From the NCBI GenBank assembly GCA_017558825.1, contig JAFYTO010000012.1:1-47675 (forward strand): 47,675 bases of DNA, written 5' to 3'. The notes under the pieces are model-generated. The model saw only the letters and a program-made list of their open reading frames with translations. It made no database searches and had not been told where the DNA came from. Of the stretch, positions 15,244-24,191 are shown one piece after another. Source of the stretch: Clostridia bacterium (GTDB lineage Bacteria > Bacillota > Clostridia > Christensenellales > Borkfalkiaceae). Both the position numbers and the translations under genes were made by a program. Within the stretch, counting starts at the first letter, position 1. Every line of letters begins with the position of its first letter.

Positions 15244-16212
15244 TTAGATATCAAGCACTCTTCTTTTAAAGTTTTTGCAAAGTTCTTTATTTGCTTTGAT
15301 ATCGTTTAAACCGCTAATAGCATCTTGCTTAGTAAGTGATGCAGTTGCACAAGCCGTTGCAATTTCTAAAATCTCTAAATCAGCCTTGTCATAGAAAATT
15401 CCAGTTAACGCACCGGAGCAGTACGCATCACCCGCGCCCGTAGAACCCGCTATAAAGCCTTTTGGCAAGTCAAATGAAGGGAGTAACGTAAAGCCGTTAT
15501 TTGAGTAGCATACACCACATTCAGGCGCGTGGATAATAACTCTTTCCCTTACGCCCATTTCTTTAAGCGTTTTGGCAATCTTTTCAAGATTTTTAACGGT
15601 AGGTTCAATGCCAGTAATTTTACCAGCCTCAACTTCGTTGATAATTAAATTATCAACGTATTCAAGGCAAGGAATAACGAGCTTGTATCTATCAGCATTT
15701 TCACTAACCAAGTCAATTGAAGTTTTAATACCGCATTCTACTGCTTTTTTGAGAATTGCTAAACCTTCACCACCGTCAATTTTTTCTAAAAGTAAAAAGT
15801 AACCAAGGTGAAGCATTTTATATTTATTAGCATCAAAATCAATATCGTTTATGCCAAATTCCGCATTTGCGCCGTTGTAAGTAAAGAAAGTTCTTCCACC
15901 CGCTTCAACGCTTATAACGGTTGTGAAACTTGTTGTTAAATTATCGTCAAACTTAATACCGCTTGTATCAACGCCGTATTTTTCAAGACCTTCTTTAACA
16001 TATTTACCGTCATCATCGTTACCAACTTTGCCTATTGCGTAAACGTCAATTTCAGGGCATATTTTTTTAATACCGCAACCGCAGTTAGGCACTAAGCCTC
16101 CAGACGCTTTTGATAAACTTTTTACAGGCGCTAATTCGCCAAGTGATGGATATGCAGTTATAACGCTAATTTTATCGACTATAACGCTACCCGCTAATGC
16201 AATACCTTTCAT
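15244..16212 (-). CDS. PfkB-family carbohydrate kinase
   Basis: I choose the start at 16212, one base after the stop of the preceding gene and behind an AGAGG site, giving 322 residues; an earlier in-frame ATG would overlap that gene by 32 bp. The ribokinase/PfkB fold is shown by the N-terminal glycine-rich sheet, SGGLVPNCGCG, and the C-terminal GSTGAGDAYCSGAL with the catalytic aspartate of the GAGD anion hole. Such enzymes phosphorylate sugars, sugar phosphates or nucleosides; this substrate cannot be told from sequence. It is the last gene of a four-gene operon, so it may phosphorylate the product of the deacetylase, oxidoreductase and NagB-like enzymes. Confidence 0.85.
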   Translation of the reverse strand: MKGIALAGSVIVDKISVITAYPSLGELAPVKSLSKASGGLVPNCGCGIKKICPEIDVYAIGKVGNDDDGKYVKEGLEKYGVDTSGIKFDDNLTTSFTTVISVEAGGRTFFTYNGANAEFGINDIDFDANKYKMLHLGYFLLLEKIDGGEGLAILKKAVECGIKTSIDLVSENADRYKLVIPCLEYVDNLIINEVEAGKITGIEPTVKNLEKIAKTLKEMGVRERVIIHAPECGVCYSNNGFTLLPSFDLPKGFIAGSTGAGDAYCSGALTGIFYDKADLEILEIATACATASLTKQDAISGLNDIKANKELCKNFKRRVLDI

Positions 16213-16213
16213 A

Positions 16214-17158
16214 TTAGTTAGCCTCTGGGCAAAGTGGACCTGCAAGTTCTTTCAAGTAGAATAATTTGCCTGGAATTGTAGGAATAAACGTAGAAGTAAT
16301 ATGACGGCTTACACCATATCTTAAAGTCATCCAAAGTGACATACCTTGCCATTGCATGCCTCTACCCAAAACGCCGTCAGCACCGCCGATAGCATAGTCA
16401 GCTGAGAACATAAGGCCAGGGCCGATAGTGTTAGCACGGCAAGGAACTAAAGTAGTTCTTGACTTAAATGAAGTGAGTGCGTTTTGTTCAATGGTAAGTG
16501 GATGAAGTTGAACGCCAATTCTATAATTTTGCTTTCTCCATTCTTCATCACTATTGAATTCTGCACCAATTTGTGGTTCCCAGAAAGCAATGTGGCACAT
16601 TCTACCAATACCGTAAACTAATACGAGTTTTGCGCCTTCTGCTCTTAATTTAGCCATTTTTTCTGGGTAAAGTGGTAAATTGTCTTTTGTAGCAAAGTTT
16701 CTATGGTCTTCTGGAACCGTAAGAGCGCCAAGTGGGTTATAGAAAGCGTTTTCCATAGCAGACTTAAATGAAGCTTCGCCAGTAATAGTGTTGCCTTCGC
16801 CATCTGCCCATTCGTCCATATTAAAGCAGTAAACGTTTTTGCATGATACGTTCCATTCTTTAATAAAGTAAACTGCCCATTTGTACATACCCATAGGACC
16901 TACAGGTAAAATGAACATAATCTTTCTATTTTCTTCGTTAGCCTTTTTAATTTCAAGTGCTATTTCGTGACCCATTTTAACGTTGAATTCTTCAATATTG
17001 TCACAAGCAACAGGAGCAAAATCTTTGTTCCAATAATCTTGCCTATCGTTAATTGATTCTGGTGCGTTAGAGCAACATTTATCAATTTTTACCATATCCC
17101 AACCTGCAGGATAAAAACCTTCAAGCATACTGCCTTTAACTGTTGAATTAAAATCCAT
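16214..17158 (-). CDS. Divergent NagB-like (glucosamine-6-phosphate deaminase family) protein
   Basis: The 314-residue protein keeps NagB-family landmarks: the phosphate-loop-like LPVGPMGMY (about 84-92), FNMDEW with D115 matching the catalytic base D72 of E. coli NagB, and [13 protein letters not shown] (183-195). In E. coli NagB the last motif is GVGNDGHIAFNEP. Here H189 and E194 match H143 and E148, but D141 is replaced by M187 and the glycine by C188. D141 takes part in ring opening, so ordinary glucosamine-6-phosphate deamination is doubtful. There is also a long N-terminal extension of about 50 residues. It overlaps nothing and leads directly into the kinase gene. Confidence 0.75.
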   Translation of the reverse strand: MDFNSTVKGSMLEGFYPAGWDMVKIDKCCSNAPESINDRQDYWNKDFAPVACDNIEEFNVKMGHEIALEIKKANEENRKIMFILPVGPMGMYKWAVYFIKEWNVSCKNVYCFNMDEWADGEGNTITGEASFKSAMENAFYNPLGALTVPEDHRNFATKDNLPLYPEKMAKLRAEGAKLVLVYGIGRMCHIAFWEPQIGAEFNSDEEWRKQNYRIGVQLHPLTIEQNALTSFKSRTTLVPCRANTIGPGLMFSADYAIGGADGVLGRGMQWQGMSLWMTLRYGVSRHITSTFIPTIPGKLFYLKELAGPLCPEAN

Positions 17159-17193
17159 AATTTATCTCCTTAAAAATATATATTTTTAATTTT

Positions 17194-18198
17194 TTAATTT
17201 TGTTTATATACTTCATCAACAACTTGTTGAACTTGTACAGCGCGATTTGCCATTTTGTAGTTAGTTTTGCCACTATTAACAATTTTTGCAAACGCTTGAA
17301 TTTGTTTAAGATACATATTGCCGTTTTTACCTTTATATTTTTTAGGTTTGCCAGCAACTCTGTTTTGTTTTGCTTCGTAATCGCCTTGTGGTGAATATAA
17401 GTAGTTTAAAACGCCCTTTTCTTCTTGCGCTAAAGTGCCGTTACAAATAATGTAGCCTTTTGTTCCGTACATTTCAAACTTGCTTTCACTAGCTTCGTCA
17501 GGAATATTAAAGTTAACGTCAATATGGCCAAGAACACCACTCTTTGTTTTAAATACAATAATAGCAGTATCTTCAACTTCGTAGTTAAACGTTTTAGTGT
17601 TAACAATACCCTTAACTTCAACTATTTCTTCGTTTAAAACGTATTCGATAAGTTCAATACAGTGAACGCCTAAGTCCATAAGCGCACCGCCACCGCCAAG
17701 CTCTTTATTTTGGCGCCAAGCACCTGGAATATCAGGATACCAGCAAGTAAATTGCAATCTTACGCTATTTACGTCACCAATAGCACCGGCCTTACAAAGC
17801 CTTTTAGCCTTTTCGTGAAGATTGTGGAACTTCATCATATATCCAACGGAAATTTGCTTGTTAGCCTTTTTGTAAGCGTCAACAATTTCTTTTGCTTCTT
17901 GGCTATTTCTACCAATAGGCTTTTCAATAAACAAGTGCCTATCGTATTTTAACACTTCCATCGCTTGTTCATAGTGTAAAAATACGGGAGTAGCAACGTA
18001 AGCACAGTCACACTCACATTCCTTAAGCATTAACTTGTAATCAGTATAATACTTAACGCCGTATTTTTCGCCTACTGCTTTGGCAAGTGCTGGGTTAGCG
18101 TCTGCCACGGCAACAATTACGTTAGTTTCATCTTGTAAAATTGCAGGAATAGTACGCCTATCGGCAATACCGCCCGCACCAATAATACACCATTTCAT
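17194..18198 (-). CDS. Gfo/Idh/MocA-family oxidoreductase
   Basis: The 334-residue enzyme has an N-terminal Rossmann fold (IIGAGGIADR), the family EKP motif (E92-K93-P94), and a C-terminal alpha/beta domain with D175 and H179 in GALMDLGVHC, the usual catalytic pair. Family members use NAD(P) to oxidise or reduce sugars and inositols, and some act as NAD-dependent glycosidases. Genes for a PIG-L deacetylase 12 nt upstream and a NagB-like protein 35 nt downstream suggest an amino-sugar-related substrate; the exact reaction is unknown. Confidence 0.88.
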   Translation of the reverse strand: MKWCIIGAGGIADRRTIPAILQDETNVIVAVADANPALAKAVGEKYGVKYYTDYKLMLKECECDCAYVATPVFLHYEQAMEVLKYDRHLFIEKPIGRNSQEAKEIVDAYKKANKQISVGYMMKFHNLHEKAKRLCKAGAIGDVNSVRLQFTCWYPDIPGAWRQNKELGGGGALMDLGVHCIELIEYVLNEEIVEVKGIVNTKTFNYEVEDTAIIVFKTKSGVLGHIDVNFNIPDEASESKFEMYGTKGYIICNGTLAQEEKGVLNYLYSPQGDYEAKQNRVAGKPKKYKGKNGNMYLKQIQAFAKIVNSGKTNYKMANRAVQVQQVVDEVYKQN

Positions 18199-18210
18199 AA
18201 ATATTTCTCC

Positions 18211-18915
18211 TTATGGCAAAAGCCTTTTAGTAGTCATTTTTAAATATGCTTGGCACATTCTAAAACCTTCAGCATATTCAGCACCGCCTTGATAACCGCG
18301 GTAACGGCTACAAGTTCTAACCATATCAGGAAAATCTATTCCGTCATGGTCAAGCATCCACTTAATTTGACTTTCGTGGCAGTTGAGCATTTCTAACTTT
18401 TTGTCAATTTGATTAGTAATGTCAACAAATTCAGTTGGAACAAAGTTTACACCAGCAAGCGTGTCCATATAATAAATAGGAACGCATTTAGCAGGCTCAC
18501 TATACTTGCTTTTATAGTTAGGCAAAGTAGCGGCAAAACTTGCGTCAAAAACAAGGCGTGAAACTGCGGTATGGTCTGGCATATAATCGTCTGGATTATG
18601 CGTGATTATAAAGTCAGGATTAGCGTACTTTATAATGTCTACCATCATATCGCGCGAACGCTTGTTGTTGTCAAAAATATCAAGGTCGTTAAACCCAGCG
18701 GAAATAACTTCAATACCTGCAAGCGCTCCAGCTTTTTTTGCTTCGTTTGCGCGCATTATAGTAAGTTCATCTGGCGGGATGATAACGTGACCTAAGTTGC
18801 CTGTAGATGCGTGACAAGATATTACAGTGTCACCACGTTCTACACATTTGATAAGCGTACCAGCGCACGCTATCTCAATATCGTCTGGATGGCATCCGAT
18901 TGCTAAAACTCTCAT
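18211..18915 (-). CDS. PIG-L/LmbE-family deacetylase
   Basis: The 234-residue zinc hydrolase carries CHPDDIE (H9, D12) and HNPDDYMPDH (H106, H115). H9, D12 and H115 match the zinc ligands of MshB. The family removes N-acetyl groups from N-acetylglucosamine derivatives and related compounds. First gene of the four-gene operon, with an AAAGGAG ribosome site and a promoter at 18944-18972. It would be expected to deacetylate the substrate before the oxidoreductase, NagB-like and kinase steps. Confidence 0.9.
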   Translation of the reverse strand: MRVLAIGCHPDDIEIACAGTLIKCVERGDTVISCHASTGNLGHVIIPPDELTIMRANEAKKAGALAGIEVISAGFNDLDIFDNNKRSRDMMVDIIKYANPDFIITHNPDDYMPDHTAVSRLVFDASFAATLPNYKSKYSEPAKCVPIYYMDTLAGVNFVPTEFVDITNQIDKKLEMLNCHESQIKWMLDHDGIDFPDMVRTCSRYRGYQGGAEYAEGFRMCQAYLKMTTKRLLP

Positions 18916-18943
18916 AATATACTCCTTTATTATTCTTAATTTT

Positions 18944-18972
18944 ATTATATTATTTTAATATAATTAAAACAA
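18944..18972 (-). promoter_or_regulatory. Promoter of the PIG-L operon
   Basis: TTGTTT (18967-18972), 17 bp, TATAAT (18944-18949) on the minus strand. It is divergent from the AraC promoter with about 56 bp between the two -35 boxes; no clear operator repeat was found there. Confidence 0.65.
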
Positions 18973-19028
18973 TGCTAAAAAATATCTTAAAAATGTAAAA
19001 TACTACACTACTTTTATTTATAAATTAT

Positions 19029-19057
19029 TTGACATTTATTTAAAAAAATATTACAAT
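19029..19057 (+). promoter_or_regulatory. Promoter of AraC regulator 1 (predicts leaderless mRNA)
   Basis: TTGACA (19029-19034), 17 bp, TACAAT (19052-19057). The expected transcription start falls on or next to the A of the ATG at 19064, and no ribosome site lies upstream, so the transcript is probably leaderless. Confidence 0.75.
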
Positions 19058-19063
19058 TTTTAC

Positions 19064-19939
19064 ATGAGATACTATAAGTATAAAATTGAAAATTTGGTAA
19101 AAGTAAACAAAATAGTAACGGTGCACAATTTTTACTTTGATAAAAACTTTAAAAGTTTAACAGAGCGCCACGACTTTAAGGAGCTTGTTTACGTTGAAAG
19201 CGGGTCTATTTTTTGCGTGCAAGGTAGCGATGCGTATTACTTAAAGCAAGGCGATATGTTTTACTACAAAACCAATGAAACGCACTTTTTATATACAGAC
19301 GAGAATATTAACGCTAAAATTATAATAATTTCGTTTGAAAGTAAAAGTGAGCCTTTACGCTTCCTAGAAAGCAAAAAATTTAGTTTAGACGAAAGTTCAA
19401 AGCAAGTTTTAGAAAGTATTATAAAAGAAGCTAAAAGAACGTTTGACGTAACAAATTCTAACCAGGCAACAAAAAAAATGCCGTTACTCCCTTCTCCAAC
19501 TCTTGGCGGACTTCAACTTATAAAAAACTTCTTAGAAGTTTTGCTCGTACGTATTTTGCGTGGCGAAAATGAAAAAGAAGATAATAAAACCTTTATTATG
19601 GTTGACACTATTAACACTCTTTCTAGTAAAGTTGACTCCTATTTAATGGAAAACGTGAGTGGCACGCTTAAAATTAAAGATATTGCAGAGTTTCTAAACT
19701 ACTCTCCTTCATACCTATACAAAATGTATAAAATGCAAAAAGGCAAAACTATAATGGATACCTTTATGCAATTTAAAACTCAAAAAGCAAAGGAAATGCT
19801 TTTAAACACTAATCTATCTATAACCGCCATTGCGGAAAATTTAAATTACGACTGTCAAAGTTATTTTACAAAATCATTTAAAGCACACGCGGGCATAACA
19901 CCAACGCAATTTAGAAAAAAACACGTTAAAAATAGTTAA
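19064..19939 (+). CDS. AraC-family transcriptional regulator
   Basis: The 291-residue protein has an N-terminal cupin-like sensor domain (about 15-100; typical YVESGSIFCV and QGDMFYY turns), a linker, and a C-terminal double helix-turn-helix (about 190-285; LKIKDIAEFLNYSPSYLYKMYK and then the ITAIAENLNY and GITPTQFRKK signatures). Such proteins usually activate catabolic genes on binding a sugar. It is divergent from the PIG-L operon and 53 nt upstream of a TIM-barrel isomerase gene, so it probably controls both. No Shine-Dalgarno sequence precedes the ATG. Confidence 0.9.
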   Translation: MRYYKYKIENLVKVNKIVTVHNFYFDKNFKSLTERHDFKELVYVESGSIFCVQGSDAYYLKQGDMFYYKTNETHFLYTDENINAKIIIISFESKSEPLRFLESKKFSLDESSKQVLESIIKEAKRTFDVTNSNQATKKMPLLPSPTLGGLQLIKNFLEVLLVRILRGENEKEDNKTFIMVDTINTLSSKVDSYLMENVSGTLKIKDIAEFLNYSPSYLYKMYKMQKGKTIMDTFMQFKTQKAKEMLLNTNLSITAIAENLNYDCQSYFTKSFKAHAGITPTQFRKKHVKNS

Positions 19940-19992
19940 AATGTATTGAATTTAACTCTTTAAAATGCTATTATTAGTAAATAGGAGAAAAT

Positions 19993-20847
19993 ATGTATAA
20001 ATTAAAATCAAGTATTACGGCAAGTTATTTTGGAATAGAACGCTTTGATAACGGCGGATATCAAATTATTAGAAAAGACAAAGAATTTTGCTCTTTTTTA
20101 GAAGAAATGATAGATTGCGGTTTTGAAGCTATAGAATTTGAAACGGCAGCGCCATGGAATAAGGAAGAAGAGAAAGAAAATTACCCATATGTAAAGCAAA
20201 TTGCTAAAAAAATAACGGAAAGCGGTATATTATTTAATAGTGTACACCTCCCCTTTTCAATTTCTTGGTGGGACTTTGCTTCTCCTATTGAAGAGCAAAG
20301 AAAAGGCGCGGTAGAAGTATTTAAACGCGCGGTTGATGCGTACGGTGAATATCAGCCTAACGTTTACGTTATTCACCCTGGAATTAAACCGCAAACACCT
20401 GAAGAAAGACCTATAAGGCTTAATCAACTTGCAAAATCTATGAGTGAAATTTGTGAGTTTACGCCCAAATTAGTTTGTATAGAAAATATGGTTAACGACG
20501 GGCTTTTAAATAAAATTAGCGAAGCTAAAGACCTTTTAAACGTCGTGCCTAAGCTAAATATGACAATAGACGTAAACCACTCGTTTTTGCAAAAACCGGA
20601 AGATTACATTTTAGAAATTGGCAGTAGAGTTAAAAATTTACACATTTCCGATAATGACGGGCTTTTAGAAAAGCATTGGTTGCCAGGAAATGGCATTATA
20701 AACTTTAACGCCGTGCTAAGCGCACTTGAAAAAATAGGATATAACGGAACTTTTAACTACGAATTAAGCCCAACTAAGAACGGCGTAACGCTTAAAGAAA
20801 CCAAGCAAAATTTAGATAATTTATTTAAAATTTATAATCAATTATAA
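19993..20847 (+). CDS. Sugar phosphate isomerase/epimerase-like TIM-barrel protein
   Basis: The 284-residue protein belongs to the xylose-isomerase-like TIM-barrel (AP endonuclease 2) superfamily. Visible metal-site elements are FEAIEFE near the N-terminus, HLPFS, VIHPG, IENM, IDVNH, HISDND and the C-terminal FNYELSP. Members isomerise or epimerise sugars, or act on inositol derivatives. It is preceded by a TAGGAGA ribosome site and follows AraC regulator 1, so it likely provides the isomerase step of the divergent PIG-L pathway. Confidence 0.85.
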   Translation: MYKLKSSITASYFGIERFDNGGYQIIRKDKEFCSFLEEMIDCGFEAIEFETAAPWNKEEEKENYPYVKQIAKKITESGILFNSVHLPFSISWWDFASPIEEQRKGAVEVFKRAVDAYGEYQPNVYVIHPGIKPQTPEERPIRLNQLAKSMSEICEFTPKLVCIENMVNDGLLNKISEAKDLLNVVPKLNMTIDVNHSFLQKPEDYILEIGSRVKNLHISDNDGLLEKHWLPGNGIINFNAVLSALEKIGYNGTFNYELSPTKNGVTLKETKQNLDNLFKIYNQL

Positions 20848-20850
20848 TAA

Positions 20851-20879
20851 AAAAATGCTAACGCAACGTTAGCATTTTT
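20851..20879. terminator. Bidirectional terminator between isomerase and TPR genes
   Basis: AAAAATGCTAACG and its perfect complement around a CAA loop serve converging genes ending at 20847 and 20890. Confidence 0.9.
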
Positions 20880-20889
20880 TTGATGAAAT

Positions 20890-22587
20890 TTATTTTGTAT
20901 TGTCAACTAAAGGTTCTTCATTTTTAAAAGAAATTAAATATAAATCTCTAACTTTTTTAACTTTTTTGGTTGTAGTATTAAAAAAAGTAGCCAAGTCTTT
21001 TTTGCTAATACTCTCAACAACGTTAGAAGCTTCGAACATAACTGCAGCTAGCGCTTTATAATCTTCTACGTTTGCATCGTTTCCGCTAAATACTAGCGAG
21101 CCGTAAACTTCGTATGCTCCGTCTTTCAACTTTGTTAAATCATCGGTAATTAAACAACTTTCAGAAACCAAATATGCGTAAGCATTTTTAAAAATCGTGC
21201 CGTTATCGCCGTAAAAATCAGTGTTTTCTACTTTTAGTTTTTTAAATCTACCACCCAAAACAACGCTTAATTCCCCATTGTAACCGTCTAAAATAAAGCA
21301 GGAAATTATAGCTCGTTTAAACGTGTCAAACACGTTTATAGATAGTAGTTTTTGCTTTAAAAATTCAATACTCTTTTTACATTTAACGTCAAAAAGCACG
21401 TTTATTGCCAAAAACGCGGCTTTTTCTGACGGCGTAAAAAAGCAATATTCGCAAATTTCTTCAAGTTCTTTAGATAAAACCCTTATTTTTTTAGTTGAAT
21501 ACTTAGCAAGTTTTTCCAAAATTTTAAACTTTTCATCATCTGGAATATCGTAAGAAAAATCAAGTTTTTTTACTCTTTTATTAGCGTTCTTTTTAGTTAT
21601 GGCAAGTTCGCTTTGCTTAGCGTAATACTTAGAAACAACGTTTTTTGTAAGCCTATAATTTTTTAAAAATAACTCTTTTGCCCTTTCAAAGTTTTTAAGG
21701 TTATATTCTATAATTGCTAAAATGTATAATAAGTGAACGTCTAAACTGTTTTTTCTTAGGCAAGTTTCAGCAATTTGTTTTGCCAAAACGTACTCTTTAC
21801 AATCGGTTAAAACTAAAACTGCCTTAACGCCGTCTTCATAATCTAAATTAGCACTAATTTCCTTAAGTAAGTTTACGTATTTTTTAGCATCTTCACTATT
21901 GTCGCAAGCGTTTAAAATGCTTATTGCGTTGCATAGTGCAGTAGCATTTTTAGGCTCTAATTCAACAGCTTTTTTAGCATTAAATACCGCGCTTTCGTTA
22001 TTGCCTAAAAAGAAGTGACTTATTGCAGTTTGCATCATTGCTTGCCCGTAATATTTTGACGTTGGCGGTATTATTTTTAACTCATTAATAACGTCTTCAT
22101 AACGCGAAGCTTTGGTAAGTTCAAAACACTTGTCTAAAAGCGGTGTAAAATTCGCTTTTTCATAAGGATAAGCTATGGTATAAACCTTTTTAATATCAGT
22201 TACTTCTTTGCAAAAATCTTTTAAAACGTCATCGTAAGGCAAATGGCTTTTAGGCTTAGAAATTAACTGCAAATTAAAGTAATGCCCAGCTTTTTTATCA
22301 TCGCCTATTTGAAAAAAGCACGCGCCTAATCCGTTATATGCAAGCACGCACTTTTTTTGACTACAAACCGATAAATATCTAAACCAATTATTTATACTTT
22401 CGTGATAAATTCCCGCACTATAAAACGTGGTTGCATAGCATAAATATACGTTTTCCTTATCTATGCCTGCACTTTCCATACGTCTAACAATACCTATAGC
22501 ACCTTCGTAATCTTTATCTTTAATTTTTTTATCGTATAGCGTTTTTAATATTGAGTTGTCTTTTGTAATATCATAAATTTTACACAT
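20890..22587 (-). CDS. TPR-repeat protein
   Basis: The 565-residue soluble protein has several helix-turn-helix pairs of tetratricopeptide type, clearest at about residues 180-215 (YYGQAMMQTAISHFFLGNNE, then AVELEPKN) and 285-310. A C-terminal region of about 200 residues lacks clear TPRs and is not recognised. TPRs form protein-binding scaffolds. Its start lies one base after the hslO stop without a ribosome site, so translation is probably coupled. No specific role can be given beyond its link to Hsp33. Confidence 0.75.
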   Translation of the reverse strand: MCKIYDITKDNSILKTLYDKKIKDKDYEGAIGIVRRMESAGIDKENVYLCYATTFYSAGIYHESINNWFRYLSVCSQKKCVLAYNGLGACFFQIGDDKKAGHYFNLQLISKPKSHLPYDDVLKDFCKEVTDIKKVYTIAYPYEKANFTPLLDKCFELTKASRYEDVINELKIIPPTSKYYGQAMMQTAISHFFLGNNESAVFNAKKAVELEPKNATALCNAISILNACDNSEDAKKYVNLLKEISANLDYEDGVKAVLVLTDCKEYVLAKQIAETCLRKNSLDVHLLYILAIIEYNLKNFERAKELFLKNYRLTKNVVSKYYAKQSELAITKKNANKRVKKLDFSYDIPDDEKFKILEKLAKYSTKKIRVLSKELEEICEYCFFTPSEKAAFLAINVLFDVKCKKSIEFLKQKLLSINVFDTFKRAIISCFILDGYNGELSVVLGGRFKKLKVENTDFYGDNGTIFKNAYAYLVSESCLITDDLTKLKDGAYEVYGSLVFSGNDANVEDYKALAAVMFEASNVVESISKKDLATFFNTTTKKVKKVRDLYLISFKNEEPLVDNTK

Positions 22588-22588
22588 T

Positions 22589-23449
22589 TTATTTATTTAT
22601 AAATAATTTGCTTAAATCTTCCTTAAAATATGCGTACTTTTTATTGCAATAAGGGCAAACAACTTCTATTTTGCCTTGCTCGTTAACAATGTCTTCCGCT
22701 TCGCTTTTACCAAGCGAAACAACTACGCCGTCAACGTATTTTTTAGAGCAAATGCACTTATATTTAGGCTCGTATTTATCAAAAACGTATTCGCCAAAAT
22801 ACTCTTTACACAATTTTTCTGCGCCAATTTCTTCAATAATAGAACTTACGCTACTAAATTTAGCTATTAAATTTTCCGCCCTTTCAATTTTATCTAAACT
22901 ACAACCCGGCATAACTTGCATTATAACGCCACCAGCGCCAACACACTTTCCGCTTTTTGAAACTTTAACGCCTAGTGCCATTGCAGTTGGAGTTTGCTCC
23001 GAAACAGTATAATAATAAGCAAAATCTTCAGCAATTTCGCCACTAATAATTTTGCTTGAGCCCGTGTAAGGCTCTTTTAAGCCCATACTTTTTACAACGG
23101 TAATCCTACCGTTACCAATCAAATTTTTAACGTCAAGTTTACCATTTTCTTTAAGTGGTAGCGTTGCCGAAGGATTGTCTATATATCCACGAACGCAAAG
23201 TGAAGCGTCAACGCTAACAACAACGTGTCCACCAACACCGTCACCACTAATAGTAACGTATATTTTATCGCGCTTATTTTTTAAAGTTGACGCCATAAAT
23301 AAAGATGCCGTCATAGTCCTTCCAAGACCAGCGGCAGTAAGTGGCGTTAAATTATGAAGTTTAATTGCTTTATTGACAATTTGCGTGCTTTCAATAATCG
23401 TAAGCGACACGTAACCGTCTTCAATTAAAGTTTTATAAATAGCATCCAT
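22589..23449 (-). CDS. hslO: Redox-regulated chaperone Hsp33
   Basis: The 286-residue cytosolic holdase becomes active when its cysteines are oxidised and the zinc is released. The C-terminal zinc site is intact: C232 and C234 (CIC), a 30-residue spacer, then C265 and C268 (CPYC). The N-terminal domain shows the usual GRTMTASLFMAS and GDGVGGHVV segments. It is third in an operon with a membrane protein, a methyltransferase and a TPR protein, each 1-2 nt apart. Confidence 0.96.
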   Translation of the reverse strand: MDAIYKTLIEDGYVSLTIIESTQIVNKAIKLHNLTPLTAAGLGRTMTASLFMASTLKNKRDKIYVTISGDGVGGHVVVSVDASLCVRGYIDNPSATLPLKENGKLDVKNLIGNGRITVVKSMGLKEPYTGSSKIISGEIAEDFAYYYTVSEQTPTAMALGVKVSKSGKCVGAGGVIMQVMPGCSLDKIERAENLIAKFSSVSSIIEEIGAEKLCKEYFGEYVFDKYEPKYKCICSKKYVDGVVVSLGKSEAEDIVNEQGKIEVVCPYCNKKYAYFKEDLSKLFINK

Positions 23450-23451
23450 AA

Positions 23452-24189
23452 TTACTCTTTAATAGCCGTAAATACGGCTCTTTGATGTTCGTTGACAAAC
23501 GGTAAACCACACTCGTTTGTAACACTTACAAGTGAGAAACCTGCTTTTTTAAGTTCATCTTTAATTTGCTCTACACTATGAGCATATTGAACTTGTTCTT
23601 CATCGTAACGTTTGTAAACGTTACCACACTTTTCAAAAAAGGTTAGCGTCATAGAAAGTTTTTTATTACCTTCATTGTATTCGCTAAACCACATAAAAGA
23701 CAAATCTTCGCCATTGTCGCCGTACATTTGCCCATTTAAGACGTTTTTCATCTTGCTTTCAGTAGATACGTCAAAAACTAGCGTTCCGCCCTTTAAAAGG
23801 CATTTGTTTAGACTTTTAAACACTTTTGATAGGTCGGCGCTTTCTATATAATTTAAACCATCGTTAATACAAGTAATAAAACCTACTTTTTTAAAACTTT
23901 TTAACGACCTTATATCTTGTTTTAAATATTCAACGTTTAAATGCTCCTTGAGCGTAATTTCTTGCGCTTCTAAAAGCATTTCTTGGCTAACGTCTACACC
24001 AATAACGTCATAGCCCTGCTTTTTAAGAGCGCGAGTAACTACACCGCTACCGCAAGCAGCATCAATTCCCGTTTTGATTTTTACGTTATTTTTTACAATC
24101 CCTAAAACGTAGTCGACAAAACTTTTATAACTATCGTCTTCTATTAAATTGTTATAAAAGCGCGCTAGCACTTTATAGGGCACGTTCAT
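23452..24189 (-). CDS. Class I SAM-dependent methyltransferase
   Basis: The 245-residue protein shows the Rossmann-type SAM site GIDAACGSGVVTRAL (motif I), an acidic end of strand 2 (VIGVDVS), and a motif IV-like FITCINDGLNY. The substrate could be a small molecule or a tRNA; sequence does not decide. It starts just downstream of the membrane protein gene and ends 2 nt before hslO. Confidence 0.85.
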   Translation of the reverse strand: MNVPYKVLARFYNNLIEDDSYKSFVDYVLGIVKNNVKIKTGIDAACGSGVVTRALKKQGYDVIGVDVSQEMLLEAQEITLKEHLNVEYLKQDIRSLKSFKKVGFITCINDGLNYIESADLSKVFKSLNKCLLKGGTLVFDVSTESKMKNVLNGQMYGDNGEDLSFMWFSEYNEGNKKLSMTLTFFEKCGNVYKRYDEEQVQYAHSVEQIKDELKKAGFSLVSVTNECGLPFVNEHQRAVFTAIKE

Positions 24190-24191
24190 TT

